Notes: generated by a model from the letters alone, not told the origin. A DNA stretch of 64,000 nucleotides from Hymenobacter siberiensis (GCF_018967865.2 NZ_JAHLZY020000001.1:806001-870000), one strand, 5' to 3'. Positions 18,256 to 27,246 are shown, counted from the stretch's first letter. Translations and numbers: made by a program.

Positions 18256-18762
18256 CTAGAAGTTCCGCTCGCCCGTTTCGCGCTTTCCCAGCATCACCGA
18301 ACCCACCATGGCGGCCAGCAGCAGAATAGACGCCAACTCAAACGGCAGCGCGTAGTCGCGGAACAGCACCATACCCAGCTTATCCACCATGCCAATCTGC
18401 GAGTCGAACGTAGCCGCGTCGTAGCCGGCAGGGCTGATGTTACGCATAGCAGCCACCAGTATCAGCAGCAGCGAACCACCGGCGATGGCGGCCGCAAATT
18501 TGGCCAGGGCCGGCTTGTGCGGCTCAGTGTCCTCGTTCAGGTTCAGGAACATAATCACGAACAGGAACAGCACCATGATGGCCCCGGCGTACACAATGAT
18601 GTTCACTACGGCCAGGAACTGCGCGTTTAGCAGCAGGTAGTGGCCCGAGAGCGTGAAGAACGTGAGGATGAGGAACAGAACGCTGTGCACCGGGTTTTTG
18701 GCCAGCACCACGCCCAATGCACTCAGCAGGGCCACGAATGAAATAAAGAGGAAGAGGGACAT
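18256..18762 (-). CDS. nuoJ: NADH-quinone oxidoreductase subunit J
   Basis: The product has 168 residues from ATG 18762, with five hydrophobic helices and the NuoJ segments NPVHSVLFLILTFF and IVYAGAIMVLFLFVIMFLNL. It is a membrane-arm subunit of complex I, taking part in coupling of quinone reduction to proton transfer. It is the last gene of this operon; nuoK usually follows directly but a terminator lies here instead. Confidence 0.95.
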   Translation of the reverse strand: MSLFLFISFVALLSALGVVLAKNPVHSVLFLILTFFTLSGHYLLLNAQFLAVVNIIVYAGAIMVLFLFVIMFLNLNEDTEPHKPALAKFAAAIAGGSLLLILVAAMRNISPAGYDAATFDSQIGMVDKLGMVLFRDYALPFELASILLLAAMVGSVMLGKRETGERNF

Positions 18763-18843
18763 TGATTGTGAGGTAAGCTTTGGCTTGCCGTTCGTTAAGA
18801 GGGTCAGGTTTGAAGACGGCAAGCTAAAGCCTACCGCACGAAG

Positions 18844-19422
18844 CTACGCCAGTTGCGTGCGCAGCTTGTCGGCCTGCTCAGGCGTGAGCTGGATGCCGCG
18901 CTTCGAGCGATTATCCGGCGTCACGGGCTCCACCAGCCGGTCCTTGCCGTAGATGAACTCGTCGCGCTCGAAGCGTGGCGGGGCCATTTTGTCGGCTTGC
19001 AGGTACACGGCGGCTTTGGGGCAGGCTTCTTCGCACAGGCCGCAGAAGATGCAGCGCAGCATGTTAATTTCGTAGCTCACCGCGTACTTCTCCTCGCGGT
19101 AGAGGCCTTCTTCGCCCTTTTTGCGCTCGCCAGCTACCATCGTAATGGCTTCGGCGGGACAGGCCACGGCGCAGAGGCCGCAGGCCGTGCAGCGCTCGCG
19201 GCCGGCTTCGTCGCGCTTCAGCACGTGCAGGCCCCGGAAAACAGGGGAGAAGGGGCGCGTTTCTTCGGGGTAGCGGATGGTGACCTGCTTCTTGGTGGCC
19301 GCCCGGAAAAAGTGCTGCATCGTAATCGACAAGCCCTGGAAAATAGCCGGCAGGTAGGCCCGCTCGGCCAGGGTCATCGGCTTCTTTTCGAGAACTTTGG
19401 CGCGTTTGCTTAAGGATTCCAT
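18844..19422 (-). CDS. nuoI: NADH-quinone oxidoreductase subunit I
   Basis: The 192-residue ferredoxin-like subunit has two C-x2-C-x2-C-x3-CP motifs (CTACGLCAVACP and CIFCGLCEEACP) for the two [4Fe-4S] clusters N6a and N6b. It passes electrons through the peripheral arm of complex I. It lies 6 nt downstream of nuoH. Confidence 0.97.
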   Translation of the reverse strand: MESLSKRAKVLEKKPMTLAERAYLPAIFQGLSITMQHFFRAATKKQVTIRYPEETRPFSPVFRGLHVLKRDEAGRERCTACGLCAVACPAEAITMVAGERKKGEEGLYREEKYAVSYEINMLRCIFCGLCEEACPKAAVYLQADKMAPPRFERDEFIYGKDRLVEPVTPDNRSKRGIQLTPEQADKLRTQLA

Positions 19423-19428
19423 AAGTCG

Positions 19429-20523
19429 TTATTTAATTACGCCGAACGTAATCAGGCCGCCCGTGAGCAGGATGTTGAAAATGGCCAGCGGGATGAGGAT
19501 GGTCCAGCCCAGGCGCATCAGCTGGTCGTAGCGGAAGCGCGGCAGCGTCCAGCGTACCCACATGAAGAAGAAAATAAAGGCGAAGATTTTGCCGAACAGG
19601 CCCAGCAGGCCCACAATGGTAATGATGTTCTGGGCCGTGACCAACTCCAGGCCCCGGCTCGATACCAGCCAGTCGCGCATTTCGTACTGGAACGGGAAGT
19701 TGAAGCCACCGAAGTATAGCACGCTCATCACGGCCGAAGCCACGAACACGTTGATATACTCGGCAAACAGGTACAGGCCCATTTTCATGGAGCTATACTC
19801 GGTGTGATAGCCGCCGATGAGCTCGGTTTCGCACTCGGGCAGGTCGAAGGGCGTGCGGTTGGTTTCAGCGAAGGCGCACACAATGAAAATCAGGAAGCCC
19901 AGCGGTTGCTTCATGATGTTCCAGTTGAAGATGTCGTGCCACACAAACGGCGCGGCCGACGACTGTTGCAGCGTGATTTCACGCAGCGACAGCGTGCCCG
20001 AAATCATCAGCACCGCAATCAGGGCCAAGCCCATGGCCAGCTCGTAGCTGATGTTCTGCGAAGCGGCCCGGATGGCGCCCAGCAGTGAAAACTTGTTGTT
20101 CGAAGCCCAGCCGCCAATCATGATGCCGTACACGCCCAGCGACACCATGCCGAACACGTAGAGCATGCCTACGTTGATTTCAATCCCTTGCAGATGCACG
20201 ATGGTATCGCCGAACTGCAGGAAGTTGCCGAACGGAATCACCGCCGACGACATCAGAGCCGTGACCATGGCCAGGCAGGGCCCGAACACGAACAGCGCCC
20301 GGTTGGCCCCGGCCGGAAAGAATTCTTCCTTGGTGAAGAGCTTTACGGCATCGGCCAGCGGCTGCAGCAGGCCGAACGGACCGGCGCGGTCCGGGCCCAC
20401 CCGGTCCTGCAGAAACGCGGCGATAACGCGCTCGGCGTAGGTGGAGTAGGTGGCAATCAGCAGCGAAACGCCGAATACCACCAGAACAACGAGGCCTTGC
20501 CAGCCCAGAGCGGGGAGAGTCAT
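19429..20523 (-). CDS. nuoH: NADH-quinone oxidoreductase subunit H
   Basis: The 364-residue membrane subunit has about eight helices, RVGPDRAGPFGLLQPLADAVKLFTKEE, ETNRTPFDLPE and the C-terminal WTLPRFRYDQLM. It forms the quinone channel at the junction of the two arms of complex I. Repeat copy B lies between it and nuoG. Confidence 0.98.
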   Translation of the reverse strand: MTLPALGWQGLVVLVVFGVSLLIATYSTYAERVIAAFLQDRVGPDRAGPFGLLQPLADAVKLFTKEEFFPAGANRALFVFGPCLAMVTALMSSAVIPFGNFLQFGDTIVHLQGIEINVGMLYVFGMVSLGVYGIMIGGWASNNKFSLLGAIRAASQNISYELAMGLALIAVLMISGTLSLREITLQQSSAAPFVWHDIFNWNIMKQPLGFLIFIVCAFAETNRTPFDLPECETELIGGYHTEYSSMKMGLYLFAEYINVFVASAVMSVLYFGGFNFPFQYEMRDWLVSSRGLELVTAQNIITIVGLLGLFGKIFAFIFFFMWVRWTLPRFRYDQLMRLGWTILIPLAIFNILLTGGLITFGVIK

Positions 20524-20546
20524 ATTTGGAATTGTCTATTTCGTTG

Positions 20547-20649
20547 GAACGTCATGCAGAGCGCAGCGAAGCATCTTGCTCGGGGAAGTAAATAATTACT
20601 TTGCTCAACGAAGCGGGCAAGATGCTTCGCTGCGCTCTGCATGACGTTC
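20547..20649. repeat. Interspersed hairpin repeat, copy B
   Basis: Arms begin GAACGTCATGCAGAGCGCAG and end with the complement; A/T subtype at the variable pair. It begins 20 nt after the nuoG stop codon and ends 23 nt before the nuoH start, inside the operon. Confidence 0.9.
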
Positions 20650-20669
20650 TTCTATTGTCGTTCTACTGC

Positions 20670-21686
20670 TTAATTATTCAAACCACCCAGCCGCAATGGC
20701 GGGTTGCGTTCCAGCTCCCGCGTGGTGCTTTCGGGCAAATCCCGAATCACCTGCGGGTTCACCACTGGCAGCTCGTAGTGGTTTTGGGCAATCACCGAGG
20801 CACGGTTGATGTGCGCTGGGCCTTCCAGCGTCCAGTCCGACGTTTCCTTTTTATCGAAGCGGCAGGTGTTGCAAATCCACTCTTTCACTTCGCCGTATTC
20901 GTCCTTGCGGGCGGTTACGCGGAGTACGTCTTTGCCTTTGTACCAGAGGGTTACGCGACCTTCGCATTTGTCGGTCTGGCAGTCGCGGTGGGCGTTCACG
21001 GGCTTGGTGAACCACACGCGCTGCTTGAAGCGGAAGGTTTTATCGGTTAGCGCGCCCACCGGGCACACGTCGATGACGTTGCCGCTGAACTCGTTGTCGA
21101 TGATGTTCTCGATGTAGGTGCCGATTTCCGAGGCATCGCCACGGCCCAGCACGCCGTGCACGCGCTCGGGCGTGAGCTGGTCGGCGGTGTACACGCAGCG
21201 GTAGCACAGGATGCAGCGCGTCATGTGCAACTGGATGAGCGGGCCGATGTCGATTTTCTCGAAGGTGCGGCGCTCTTCCTCGTAGCGGGTGGTGCTCAGG
21301 CCATGCTCGAAGGCGAAGTCTTGCAGGCTGCACTCGCCAGCTTGGTCGCACACCGGGCAGTCGAGCGGGTGGTTGATGAGCAGCATCTCCACAATGCCCT
21401 TACGCACGTCCATCACCTGCTCGTTGATGGTGTTTTCCACCACCATGCCGTCCTGCACCGTGGTGATGCACGAGGCCACCAGCTTGGGCATGGGACGCGG
21501 GTCTTTGGCCGAGCCGGCCGAAACCTTCACCAAACAGGCGCGGCACTTACCACCCGAGCCTTTCAGCGGGGTATAGTAGCACATGGCGGGCGGCACGATG
21601 CTGCCGCCAATCTGGCGGGCCGCGTTCATGATAGTGGTGCCATCGGCAACCTCTATTTCAATACCGTCGAACGTTATTTTAGCCAT
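20670..21686 (-). CDS. nuoG: NADH-quinone oxidoreductase subunit G, short form
   Basis: The 338-residue product has an N-terminal [2Fe-2S] domain (CYYTPLKGSGGKCRACLVKV), the His-ligated N5 region (NHPLDCPVCDQAGECSLQD) and a [4Fe-4S] region (CILCYRC with a later Cys). The long molybdopterin-oxidoreductase domain of classical NuoG (700-900 residues) is absent. Short NuoG proteins are usual in Bacteroidota, so this is likely complete, carrying electrons from NuoF to NuoI. Confidence 0.92.
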   Translation of the reverse strand: MAKITFDGIEIEVADGTTIMNAARQIGGSIVPPAMCYYTPLKGSGGKCRACLVKVSAGSAKDPRPMPKLVASCITTVQDGMVVENTINEQVMDVRKGIVEMLLINHPLDCPVCDQAGECSLQDFAFEHGLSTTRYEEERRTFEKIDIGPLIQLHMTRCILCYRCVYTADQLTPERVHGVLGRGDASEIGTYIENIIDNEFSGNVIDVCPVGALTDKTFRFKQRVWFTKPVNAHRDCQTDKCEGRVTLWYKGKDVLRVTARKDEYGEVKEWICNTCRFDKKETSDWTLEGPAHINRASVIAQNHYELPVVNPQVIRDLPESTTRELERNPPLRLGGLNN

Positions 21687-21704
21687 TTGATAGTTTTGTA
21701 TTTA

Positions 21705-21832
21705 GGTCGTCATGCTGAGTATTCTGCGTATCAAGCAGCGTCGCAGCGAAGTCGAAGCATCTCTACCGGTTAAGTAATTCAATCGATTCAACGAAGCGGT
21801 AGAGATGCTTCGGCAAGCTCAGCATGACGTCC
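21705..21832. repeat. Interspersed hairpin repeat, copy C
   Basis: T/A subtype (GTCATGCTGAG). The left arm carries about 27 extra bases (around 21720-21746), so the element is 128 bp. It starts 22 nt after the nuoF stop codon, between nuoF and nuoG. Confidence 0.85.
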
Positions 21833-21854
21833 TTTTCTTCGTTCATTACCGCCT

Positions 21855-23195
21855 CTACGCCAGCACCGCCGCGCCGCGATAGGCCGCGCCGGGAGCAGTA
21901 GCTTCTTTGGGGTTGGTCACGTGCCACTCGAACTCGTGGCGGAAGTGGCGTACTGCAGCGGCTACCGGCCAGGCGGCCGCTTCGCCCAGCGGGCAAATGG
22001 TGTTGCCTTCAATCTGCTTGGCCACGCTCACCAGCAGGTCGATGTCGTGCATCGAGCCGTGGCCGTGCTCCAGGCGGTGCAGTACCTTTTCCATCCAGCC
22101 CGTGCCCTCGCGGCAGGGCGAGCACTGCCCGCAGCTCTCGTGGTGATAGAAGCGCGAGAAATTCCAGGTGTTCTTCACGATGCACGTGGTTTCATCCATC
22201 GCAATGAAGCCGCCGGAGCCCAACATGGTGCCCGTCACGAAGCCGCCGTCGCTCAATGACTCGTAGGTCATCAGGCGGTTTTCGCCGGCGGCGGTTTTCA
22301 GAATCAGCTCTTTGGGCAGAATCGGCACCGACGAGCCGCCCGCTACTACGGCCTTCAGGTCGCGGCCTTTCCAGATGCCGCCACAATACTCGTCGGAGTA
22401 GATGAATTCCTCTACCGGCAGGCCCAGCTCAATTTCGTAGATGCCGGGCTTGTTAAGGTGGCCGCAGGCCGAAATGAGCTTGGTGCCCGTGCTCCGGCCA
22501 ATGCCGATTTTGGCGTACTCATCGCCGCCTTCGTTCACGATAACCGGCACGGCCGCAATGGTTTCCACATTGTTCACCACCGTAGGGCGGGCGTACAGCC
22601 CCTGCACGGCCGGGAATGGCGGCTTGTTGCGTGGGTTGCCGCGCTTGCCTTCCAGCGATTCGAGCAAGGCCGTTTCTTCGCCGCAGATGTAAGCACCGGC
22701 ACCGGGGTGCACGTGCAAATCGAGCGAGTAGCCCGAGCCGAGGATATTCTCGCCCAGGAAACCGGCCGCGTAGGCTTCGGCAATAGCCTTTTCCAGGATG
22801 CGCAGCACGTACAATAGCTCACCACGGATGTATATATAGCTGGTGCGCGCGCCCAAGGCGTAGCTGCCCGTAATCATACCCTCGATGAGCAGGTGGGGCA
22901 GTTTCGTCATCAGCTGCCGGTCCTTGAAGGTGCCGGGCTCCGATTCGTCGGCGTTGCACACGAGGTAGCGCGGCACGCCCTCGGGCTTGGCCAGAAAGCC
23001 CCACTTCATGCCGGCGGGGAAGCCCGCACCGCCGCGCCCGCGCAGGCCCGACTTCTTCACTTCCTCGGTCACTTCGTCCGGGGTCATGGTTTTGAGCGCC
23101 TTTTCCACGGAGCGGTAGCCGCCGTGCTTGCGGTACACTTCAAAGGTGTTGATGCCTTCGACGTTAATATGTTCAGTTAATAGCTTGCGTCCCAT
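21855..23195 (-). CDS. nuoF: NADH-quinone oxidoreductase subunit F
   Basis: The 446-residue flavoprotein has GRGGAGFPAGMKWGF near residue 54 (FMN/NADH site), YICGEETALLESLEG, and the C-terminal cluster ligands SCGQCSPCREG. It oxidises NADH and holds FMN and the N3 [4Fe-4S] cluster. It is preceded by the coiled-coil gene at 23208. Confidence 0.98.
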   Translation of the reverse strand: MGRKLLTEHINVEGINTFEVYRKHGGYRSVEKALKTMTPDEVTEEVKKSGLRGRGGAGFPAGMKWGFLAKPEGVPRYLVCNADESEPGTFKDRQLMTKLPHLLIEGMITGSYALGARTSYIYIRGELLYVLRILEKAIAEAYAAGFLGENILGSGYSLDLHVHPGAGAYICGEETALLESLEGKRGNPRNKPPFPAVQGLYARPTVVNNVETIAAVPVIVNEGGDEYAKIGIGRSTGTKLISACGHLNKPGIYEIELGLPVEEFIYSDEYCGGIWKGRDLKAVVAGGSSVPILPKELILKTAAGENRLMTYESLSDGGFVTGTMLGSGGFIAMDETTCIVKNTWNFSRFYHHESCGQCSPCREGTGWMEKVLHRLEHGHGSMHDIDLLVSVAKQIEGNTICPLGEAAAWPVAAAVRHFRHEFEWHVTNPKEATAPGAAYRGAAVLA

Positions 23196-23207
23196 AGCGG
23201 TAATTGC

Positions 23208-23552
23208 TTATTTATTGGGCTGATTGTCTTCCAGTCGCGTTATGCGGGCATCGTGCTGTTGCAGCAACTGGCGCACGTACATGCCTTCTTCCCGAAAGGC
23301 CGCGATGAGCATTTCCGTATTGCTGCGGCTTTCCTCAGTCAGGGTTTTGATAGAACCTGCTAACTGAACAATGGCGCTTTTTACTTCGCCCATTTCAACC
23401 TGCAGCTTGTCTACACTCACCTCCAGCTTTTCCACACTGTGGCTGAGATGCACCGTCACGGTTTGCAACTGCTTAATGTCGCCGCGCAATTCGTGCATCT
23501 CAATTAGAATCTCGGACACGACGAGCGGCAAATCCTGGTTTTGTTCGGCCAT
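23208..23552 (-). CDS. Small coiled-coil protein inside the nuo operon
   Basis: The product has 114 residues from ATG 23552 (MAEQNQDLPLVVSEILIEMH). Heptad-like repeats of L, V and I run from about residue 20 to 105 (LQTVTVHLSHSVEKLEVSVDKLQVEM and on), with no transmembrane segment or cysteine. It lies 4 nt after the nuoE stop and 12 nt before nuoF, so it is translated with them. It is not a known complex I subunit as far as I can tell. It could be a passenger gene or an accessory protein. Confidence 0.75.
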   Translation of the reverse strand: MAEQNQDLPLVVSEILIEMHELRGDIKQLQTVTVHLSHSVEKLEVSVDKLQVEMGEVKSAIVQLAGSIKTLTEESRSNTEMLIAAFREEGMYVRQLLQQHDARITRLEDNQPNK

Positions 23553-23556
23553 AATT

Positions 23557-24129
23557 CTAGTTGTTTTTAAGCGAATTAGGCAGGTCGTTTTCTTCCCACG
23601 ACAGGATGGGCCGATGAATCTGCCCGCGCAGCTCGTTGAGCATGGCATCCACCGCTTCGGGCGTGTCGAGCTTTTCGTAATACTGCTCGCGCACCTGCAC
23701 CACGGGGGCAAAGCCGCAGGCGGCCAGGCACTCCACTTCTTTCAGGGTGAAGTTGCCATCGGGCGAAGTACCGCCTACTTTGGCCCCGGTGATGCGCTCC
23801 AGATTAGCGGTCAGCTCGTCGGAGCCGCGCAGCATGCAGGGGCCCGTACGGCAGATTTCCAGGACGTGCTTGCCCACCAGCTTGAGGTTGTACATGGTGT
23901 AGAACGACGACACCTCGTATACCTCAATGGGCTTAATATTAAGTGTTTCTGCTACCAGGTCCTGCACCTCGGGGCTCACCCAGCCGCCGAACTCGGCCTG
24001 CGCGATGTGCAGAATCGGCAGCAGGGCCGACTTGCTCTTATCGGCCGGATAATGCGTGAGCAGGCGCTTGATTTCCGCCTGGGCGGCGGCAGAGAAGGTC
24101 GGTTTAGCGGGCGCGGTAGTCGGCTCCAT
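23557..24129 (-). CDS. nuoE: NADH-quinone oxidoreductase subunit E
   Basis: The 190-residue thioredoxin-like subunit carries the N1a [2Fe-2S] ligands in CRTGPCMLRG and ECLAACGFAP. It works with NuoF in the NADH-oxidising module. Length is somewhat above the family minimum because of an extra C-terminal stretch after QYYEKLDTPE. Confidence 0.97.
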   Translation of the reverse strand: MEPTTAPAKPTFSAAAQAEIKRLLTHYPADKSKSALLPILHIAQAEFGGWVSPEVQDLVAETLNIKPIEVYEVSSFYTMYNLKLVGKHVLEICRTGPCMLRGSDELTANLERITGAKVGGTSPDGNFTLKEVECLAACGFAPVVQVREQYYEKLDTPEAVDAMLNELRGQIHRPILSWEENDLPNSLKNN

Positions 24130-24145
24130 ATATCAATAGCAAAAA

Positions 24146-25408
24146 CTAGGCGTCCAGTTCGCCGGCGATGACGTTCATGGACGAGAGAATAACAATGGCG
24201 TCGGAGAGCGTGGTGCCCACGGCCATTTCGGGGTACGCCTGGTAGTAGATAAAGCAGGGCCGGCGGAAGTGCAGGCGGTAGGGCGTGCGCCCGCCGTCCG
24301 ACACCAGGTAGAAGCCCAGCTCGCCGTTGCCGCCTTCCACCGCGTGGTACACCTCGCCCACGGGGGCATCAATCTCGCCCATCACGATTTTGAAGTGGTA
24401 AATCAAGGCCTCCATGTTCTTGTACACGTCCGGCTTGTCGGGCAGGTAGTAGTGCGGCGCGTCGGCGTGGTAGGGGCCGTCGGGCAGGCGGTCGAGGGCC
24501 TGATTAATGATGCGCAGGCTCTGCCAGATTTCCTCATTGCGCACGATGAAACGGTCGTAGGTATCACCGTTGGTGCCCACCGGAATGTCGAACTCGAAGT
24601 CTTCATAGCTCGAATACGGGTTCATCACCCGCACGTCGTAGTCGACGCCGGCGGCCCGCAGATTGGGGCCGGTGAAGCCGTAGCTCAGGGCCTTTTCCGC
24701 CGAAATCGGGCCCACGTTTACCACGCGGTCCATGAAAATGCGATTGCGGTTGAACATGCTTTCGAACTCCTTCATCACCACCGGGAAGCTTTTCAGCCAG
24801 GCGCGGAGCTTGTCGATAGCCACGGGCGAGAGGTCGCGCTCCATGCCACCCACGCGGCCCATATTGGTGGTGAGGCGGGCCCCGCACACCTCCTCGTAGA
24901 TTTCATAGACCTTCTCACGTTCCTGAAACAGGTAGAGAAAGCCCGTGAACGCGCCCGTATCCACGCCCAGAATAGAGTTACAGATGAGATGGTCGGTAAT
25001 TCGGGCCAGCTCCATCATAATCACTCGGATGTATTGCGCGCGTTTCGGCACGGTCACACCGAGCATTTTTTCCACCGTCATATGCCAGCCCAGGTTGTTG
25101 ATGGGCGACGAACAGTAGTTCATCCGGTCGGTGAGGGTGGTAATCTGGTAGAACGGCTTGCGTTCGGCCAGTTTCTCAAACGCCCGGTGGATGTAGCCGA
25201 TGGTGGGCACGCCGGATACGATGCGCTCGCCATCCATTTGCAGGATGTTCTGGAAAATGCCGTGTGTGGCGGGGTGCGTCGGACCCAGGTTCAGCGTCGT
25301 CAGCTCCTGGCTGAAGTCGTTGAGAATGGGCATCAACTGGCCGGCTCGCTGGGCAGCGGCCTCTTCCTGAATCTTGTGGGTGCCTGCCAGGGCGTCGTTT
25401 ACTGCCAT
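24146..25408 (-). CDS. nuoD: NADH-quinone oxidoreductase subunit D
   Basis: The 420-residue 49-kDa subunit contains TLNLGPTHPATHGIFQ near residue 38 and IGYIHRAFEKLAE, with the quinone-site His in GPTHPATHG and the C-terminal region LSSMNVIAGELDA. It builds the quinone-binding cavity with NuoB. The start is 2 nt from a class P hairpin. Confidence 0.98.
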   Translation of the reverse strand: MAVNDALAGTHKIQEEAAAQRAGQLMPILNDFSQELTTLNLGPTHPATHGIFQNILQMDGERIVSGVPTIGYIHRAFEKLAERKPFYQITTLTDRMNYCSSPINNLGWHMTVEKMLGVTVPKRAQYIRVIMMELARITDHLICNSILGVDTGAFTGFLYLFQEREKVYEIYEEVCGARLTTNMGRVGGMERDLSPVAIDKLRAWLKSFPVVMKEFESMFNRNRIFMDRVVNVGPISAEKALSYGFTGPNLRAAGVDYDVRVMNPYSSYEDFEFDIPVGTNGDTYDRFIVRNEEIWQSLRIINQALDRLPDGPYHADAPHYYLPDKPDVYKNMEALIYHFKIVMGEIDAPVGEVYHAVEGGNGELGFYLVSDGGRTPYRLHFRRPCFIYYQAYPEMAVGTTLSDAIVILSSMNVIAGELDA

Positions 25409-25410
25409 TT

Positions 25411-25522
25411 TAGTTGGTGCCTGGTGCTTGATTTTTGGTGCTTGGTTTAGGGTAACTCGTGCTTGCTTGTCGGTTTAAATGTTGTTTGTACCAAGCACCA
25501 AGCACCAACAACTAAGTACCAA
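25411..25522. repeat. Intergenic hairpin of iterated words (class P, locus 3)
   Basis: Left arm 25411-25450 repeats variants of TTGGTGCTTGG; right arm 25489-25522 repeats ACCAAGCACCAAGC. It fills the gap between the nuoC stop (25527) and nuoD start (25408) with 2-4 nt to spare at each end, inside an operon. Confidence 0.75.
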
Positions 25523-25526
25523 ATAA

Positions 25527-26087
25527 TTACCGGCCGAAAAACAGGTCGGTTTTGTCTTCGCGGGTACCATCTTCCACCGGGTACTGCTTGCGCATTGGGA
25601 AGTAATCCATGTCCTCCACGTTGAGGATGCGGATGAGGTTGGGGTGGCCGGTGAAGATGACGCCGTAGAAATCGTAGGCTTCGCGCTCCATCCAGTTGGC
25701 CGTGTTGTAGAGGTCGGTGAGGGTGGGTACCACCGGGTCGGCAACGGGGAAGAAGATTTTCAGGCGCAGCCGGATGTTCTTCGTCAGGCTGTGCAGGTGG
25801 TAAATCATGCCCAGCTCCTGGCTCGGGTTTTCGGGGTAGTTAATGCCGCACATCGTGGTCAGGAAGTGGAACTTCAACTCCTGGTCCTGCTGCAGGCCGG
25901 CAATGATTTCGTGGATGCGTTCGCGCGTGGTGGTTGCCGTGAGCAGACCGTAGGGCTCGTGCACATCGGTAAAAGTATCCGCGCCGAACAGGCGGGTGAG
26001 CAAGGCAAGCACCTGCGAATTCTGGGCCTTTATCGGGTCTTCGGCAACGGGCGCTTCGGGCGCGACGGCAGCATCTTGAGGAGTCAT
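25527..26087 (-). CDS. nuoC: NADH-quinone oxidoreductase subunit C
   Basis: The 186-residue 30-kDa subunit has the family signature in WMEREAYDFYGVIFTGHPNLIRIL near residue 135. The N-terminal 25 residues are acidic and Ala-rich. It is part of the peripheral arm. Not fused to NuoD. Confidence 0.96.
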   Translation of the reverse strand: MTPQDAAVAPEAPVAEDPIKAQNSQVLALLTRLFGADTFTDVHEPYGLLTATTTRERIHEIIAGLQQDQELKFHFLTTMCGINYPENPSQELGMIYHLHSLTKNIRLRLKIFFPVADPVVPTLTDLYNTANWMEREAYDFYGVIFTGHPNLIRILNVEDMDYFPMRKQYPVEDGTREDKTDLFFGR

Positions 26088-26094
26088 TTCGTTG

Positions 26095-26197
26095 TAGCTA
26101 TTAGCTGTTAGCTGCTAGCTGTTAGCTTTTCATGTTCACCGGAAACCTGTCTGCTCAGAAAAAGCTAACAGCTAACCGCTAAGGGCTAACAGCTAAT
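26095..26197. repeat. Intergenic hairpin of iterated words (class P, locus 4)
   Basis: Left arm 26095-26130 is TTAGCTGTTAGCTGCTAGCT-like; right arm 26158-26197 repeats GCTAACAGCTAACCGC. It touches the nuoB stop codon (26198) and ends 7 nt before the nuoC start (26087), inside the operon. Confidence 0.75.
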
Positions 26198-26755
26198 TTA
26201 CTTGATGTTGTAGGATTCCAACAGGGCCTGATACTCAGGGGCGTTGCGGCGGCGCATGGATTCGTTGCGGGCCAGGTCCTGCACACGCATCAGCCCGTCG
26301 ATGACCTGCTCGGGGCGGGGCGGGCAGCCGGGCACGTACACATCGACCGGGATGATGCGGTCGATGCCCTGCAGCACCGAGTAGGAGTCGAAAATTCCGC
26401 CCGAGCAGGCACAGGCACCCATGGCCAGCACCCAGCGGGGCTCAGCCATCTGCTCATATACCTGCTTCACGATGGGGGCCATTTTCTTGGCGATGGTGCC
26501 CATCACCATCAGCAAATCGGCCTGACGGGGCGAGAAGCTGGGGCGCTCGGAGCCAAAGCGGGAAATGTCGTAGTGCGAGCCCATGGTGGCCATGAATTCG
26601 ATGCCGCAGCAGGACGTGGCGAAGGGCAGGGGCCAGAGCGAGTTGGCGCGGGCCATGCCCACCACCTTTTCCAGCGAGGTAGCAAAGAAGCCGGCGCCTT
26701 CCACGCCCTCGGGCGCTTCAACGGATTTAATTTCAGGAACTCGGTTATCAGCCAT
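26198..26755 (-). CDS. nuoB: NADH-quinone oxidoreductase subunit B
   Basis: The product has 185 residues from ATG 26755 (MADNRVPEIKS). N2 [4Fe-4S] ligands are in TSCCGIEFM (two adjacent Cys), MGACACSGG and VPGCPPRPE. It transfers electrons to quinone with NuoD. The open frame reaches 696 nt further upstream across nuoA and is not coding there. Confidence 0.97.
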   Translation of the reverse strand: MADNRVPEIKSVEAPEGVEGAGFFATSLEKVVGMARANSLWPLPFATSCCGIEFMATMGSHYDISRFGSERPSFSPRQADLLMVMGTIAKKMAPIVKQVYEQMAEPRWVLAMGACACSGGIFDSYSVLQGIDRIIPVDVYVPGCPPRPEQVIDGLMRVQDLARNESMRRRNAPEYQALLESYNIK

Positions 26756-26775
26756 AGTTATAAGAGACAAGCAGA

Positions 26776-27246
26776 TTAGGCAGCTTTCGACACTTGGGCG
26801 GGCCGGTTTTCTAACACCGGCGTGGCGGCGAAAGTTTGGGCCATTGGTGCTTCGTTCCAGCGCAAAATGCCCTTTTTGATGATGTAGAAGAAGCCGGCCA
26901 GCAGCAGCGCCATAAATACCAGCATCTCGATGAAGCCGGCGTGGCCCAAGGCGCGGAAGTTCACGGCCCACGGATACATGAAGATAACCTCGACGTCGAA
27001 CAGCACGAACACAATGGCTGTCAGGAAGTACTTCACCGAAATAGGCGTCCGGGCGTTGCCCACCGACTCGATGCCGCACTCGAAGGAAGCATCCTTCACG
27101 GTGCTGTGGCGCTTGGGGCCTACCAGGTGCGAGACAATCATGGCGAAGGCCACAAAAGCCAGGGCCAGGCCAAATTGGATGAGTATCGGCAGGTAGTCGG
27201 ACGGCTGATAACCGTTGACGGGCAGGGCTAGGTACATAGCGGTCAA
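26776..27246 (-). CDS. nuoA: NADH-quinone oxidoreductase subunit A
   Basis: The 156-residue protein has three membrane helices and the family segments DASFECGIESVGNARTPISVKYFL and FVLFDVEVIFMYPWA. The first gene of the operon, with a good promoter upstream. Start at 27246, with 27237 possible. The C-terminal 25 residues extend beyond the usual family end. Confidence 0.95.
   Translation of the reverse strand: MTAMYLALPVNGYQPSDYLPILIQFGLALAFVAFAMIVSHLVGPKRHSTVKDASFECGIESVGNARTPISVKYFLTAIVFVLFDVEVIFMYPWAVNFRALGHAGFIEMLVFMALLLAGFFYIIKKGILRWNEAPMAQTFAATPVLENRPAQVSKAA

Noticed and set aside
24269..25450. Open frame of 393 codons on the plus strand opposite nuoD
   Set aside because: nuoD is unmistakable on the minus strand; the plus frame is a composition shadow.
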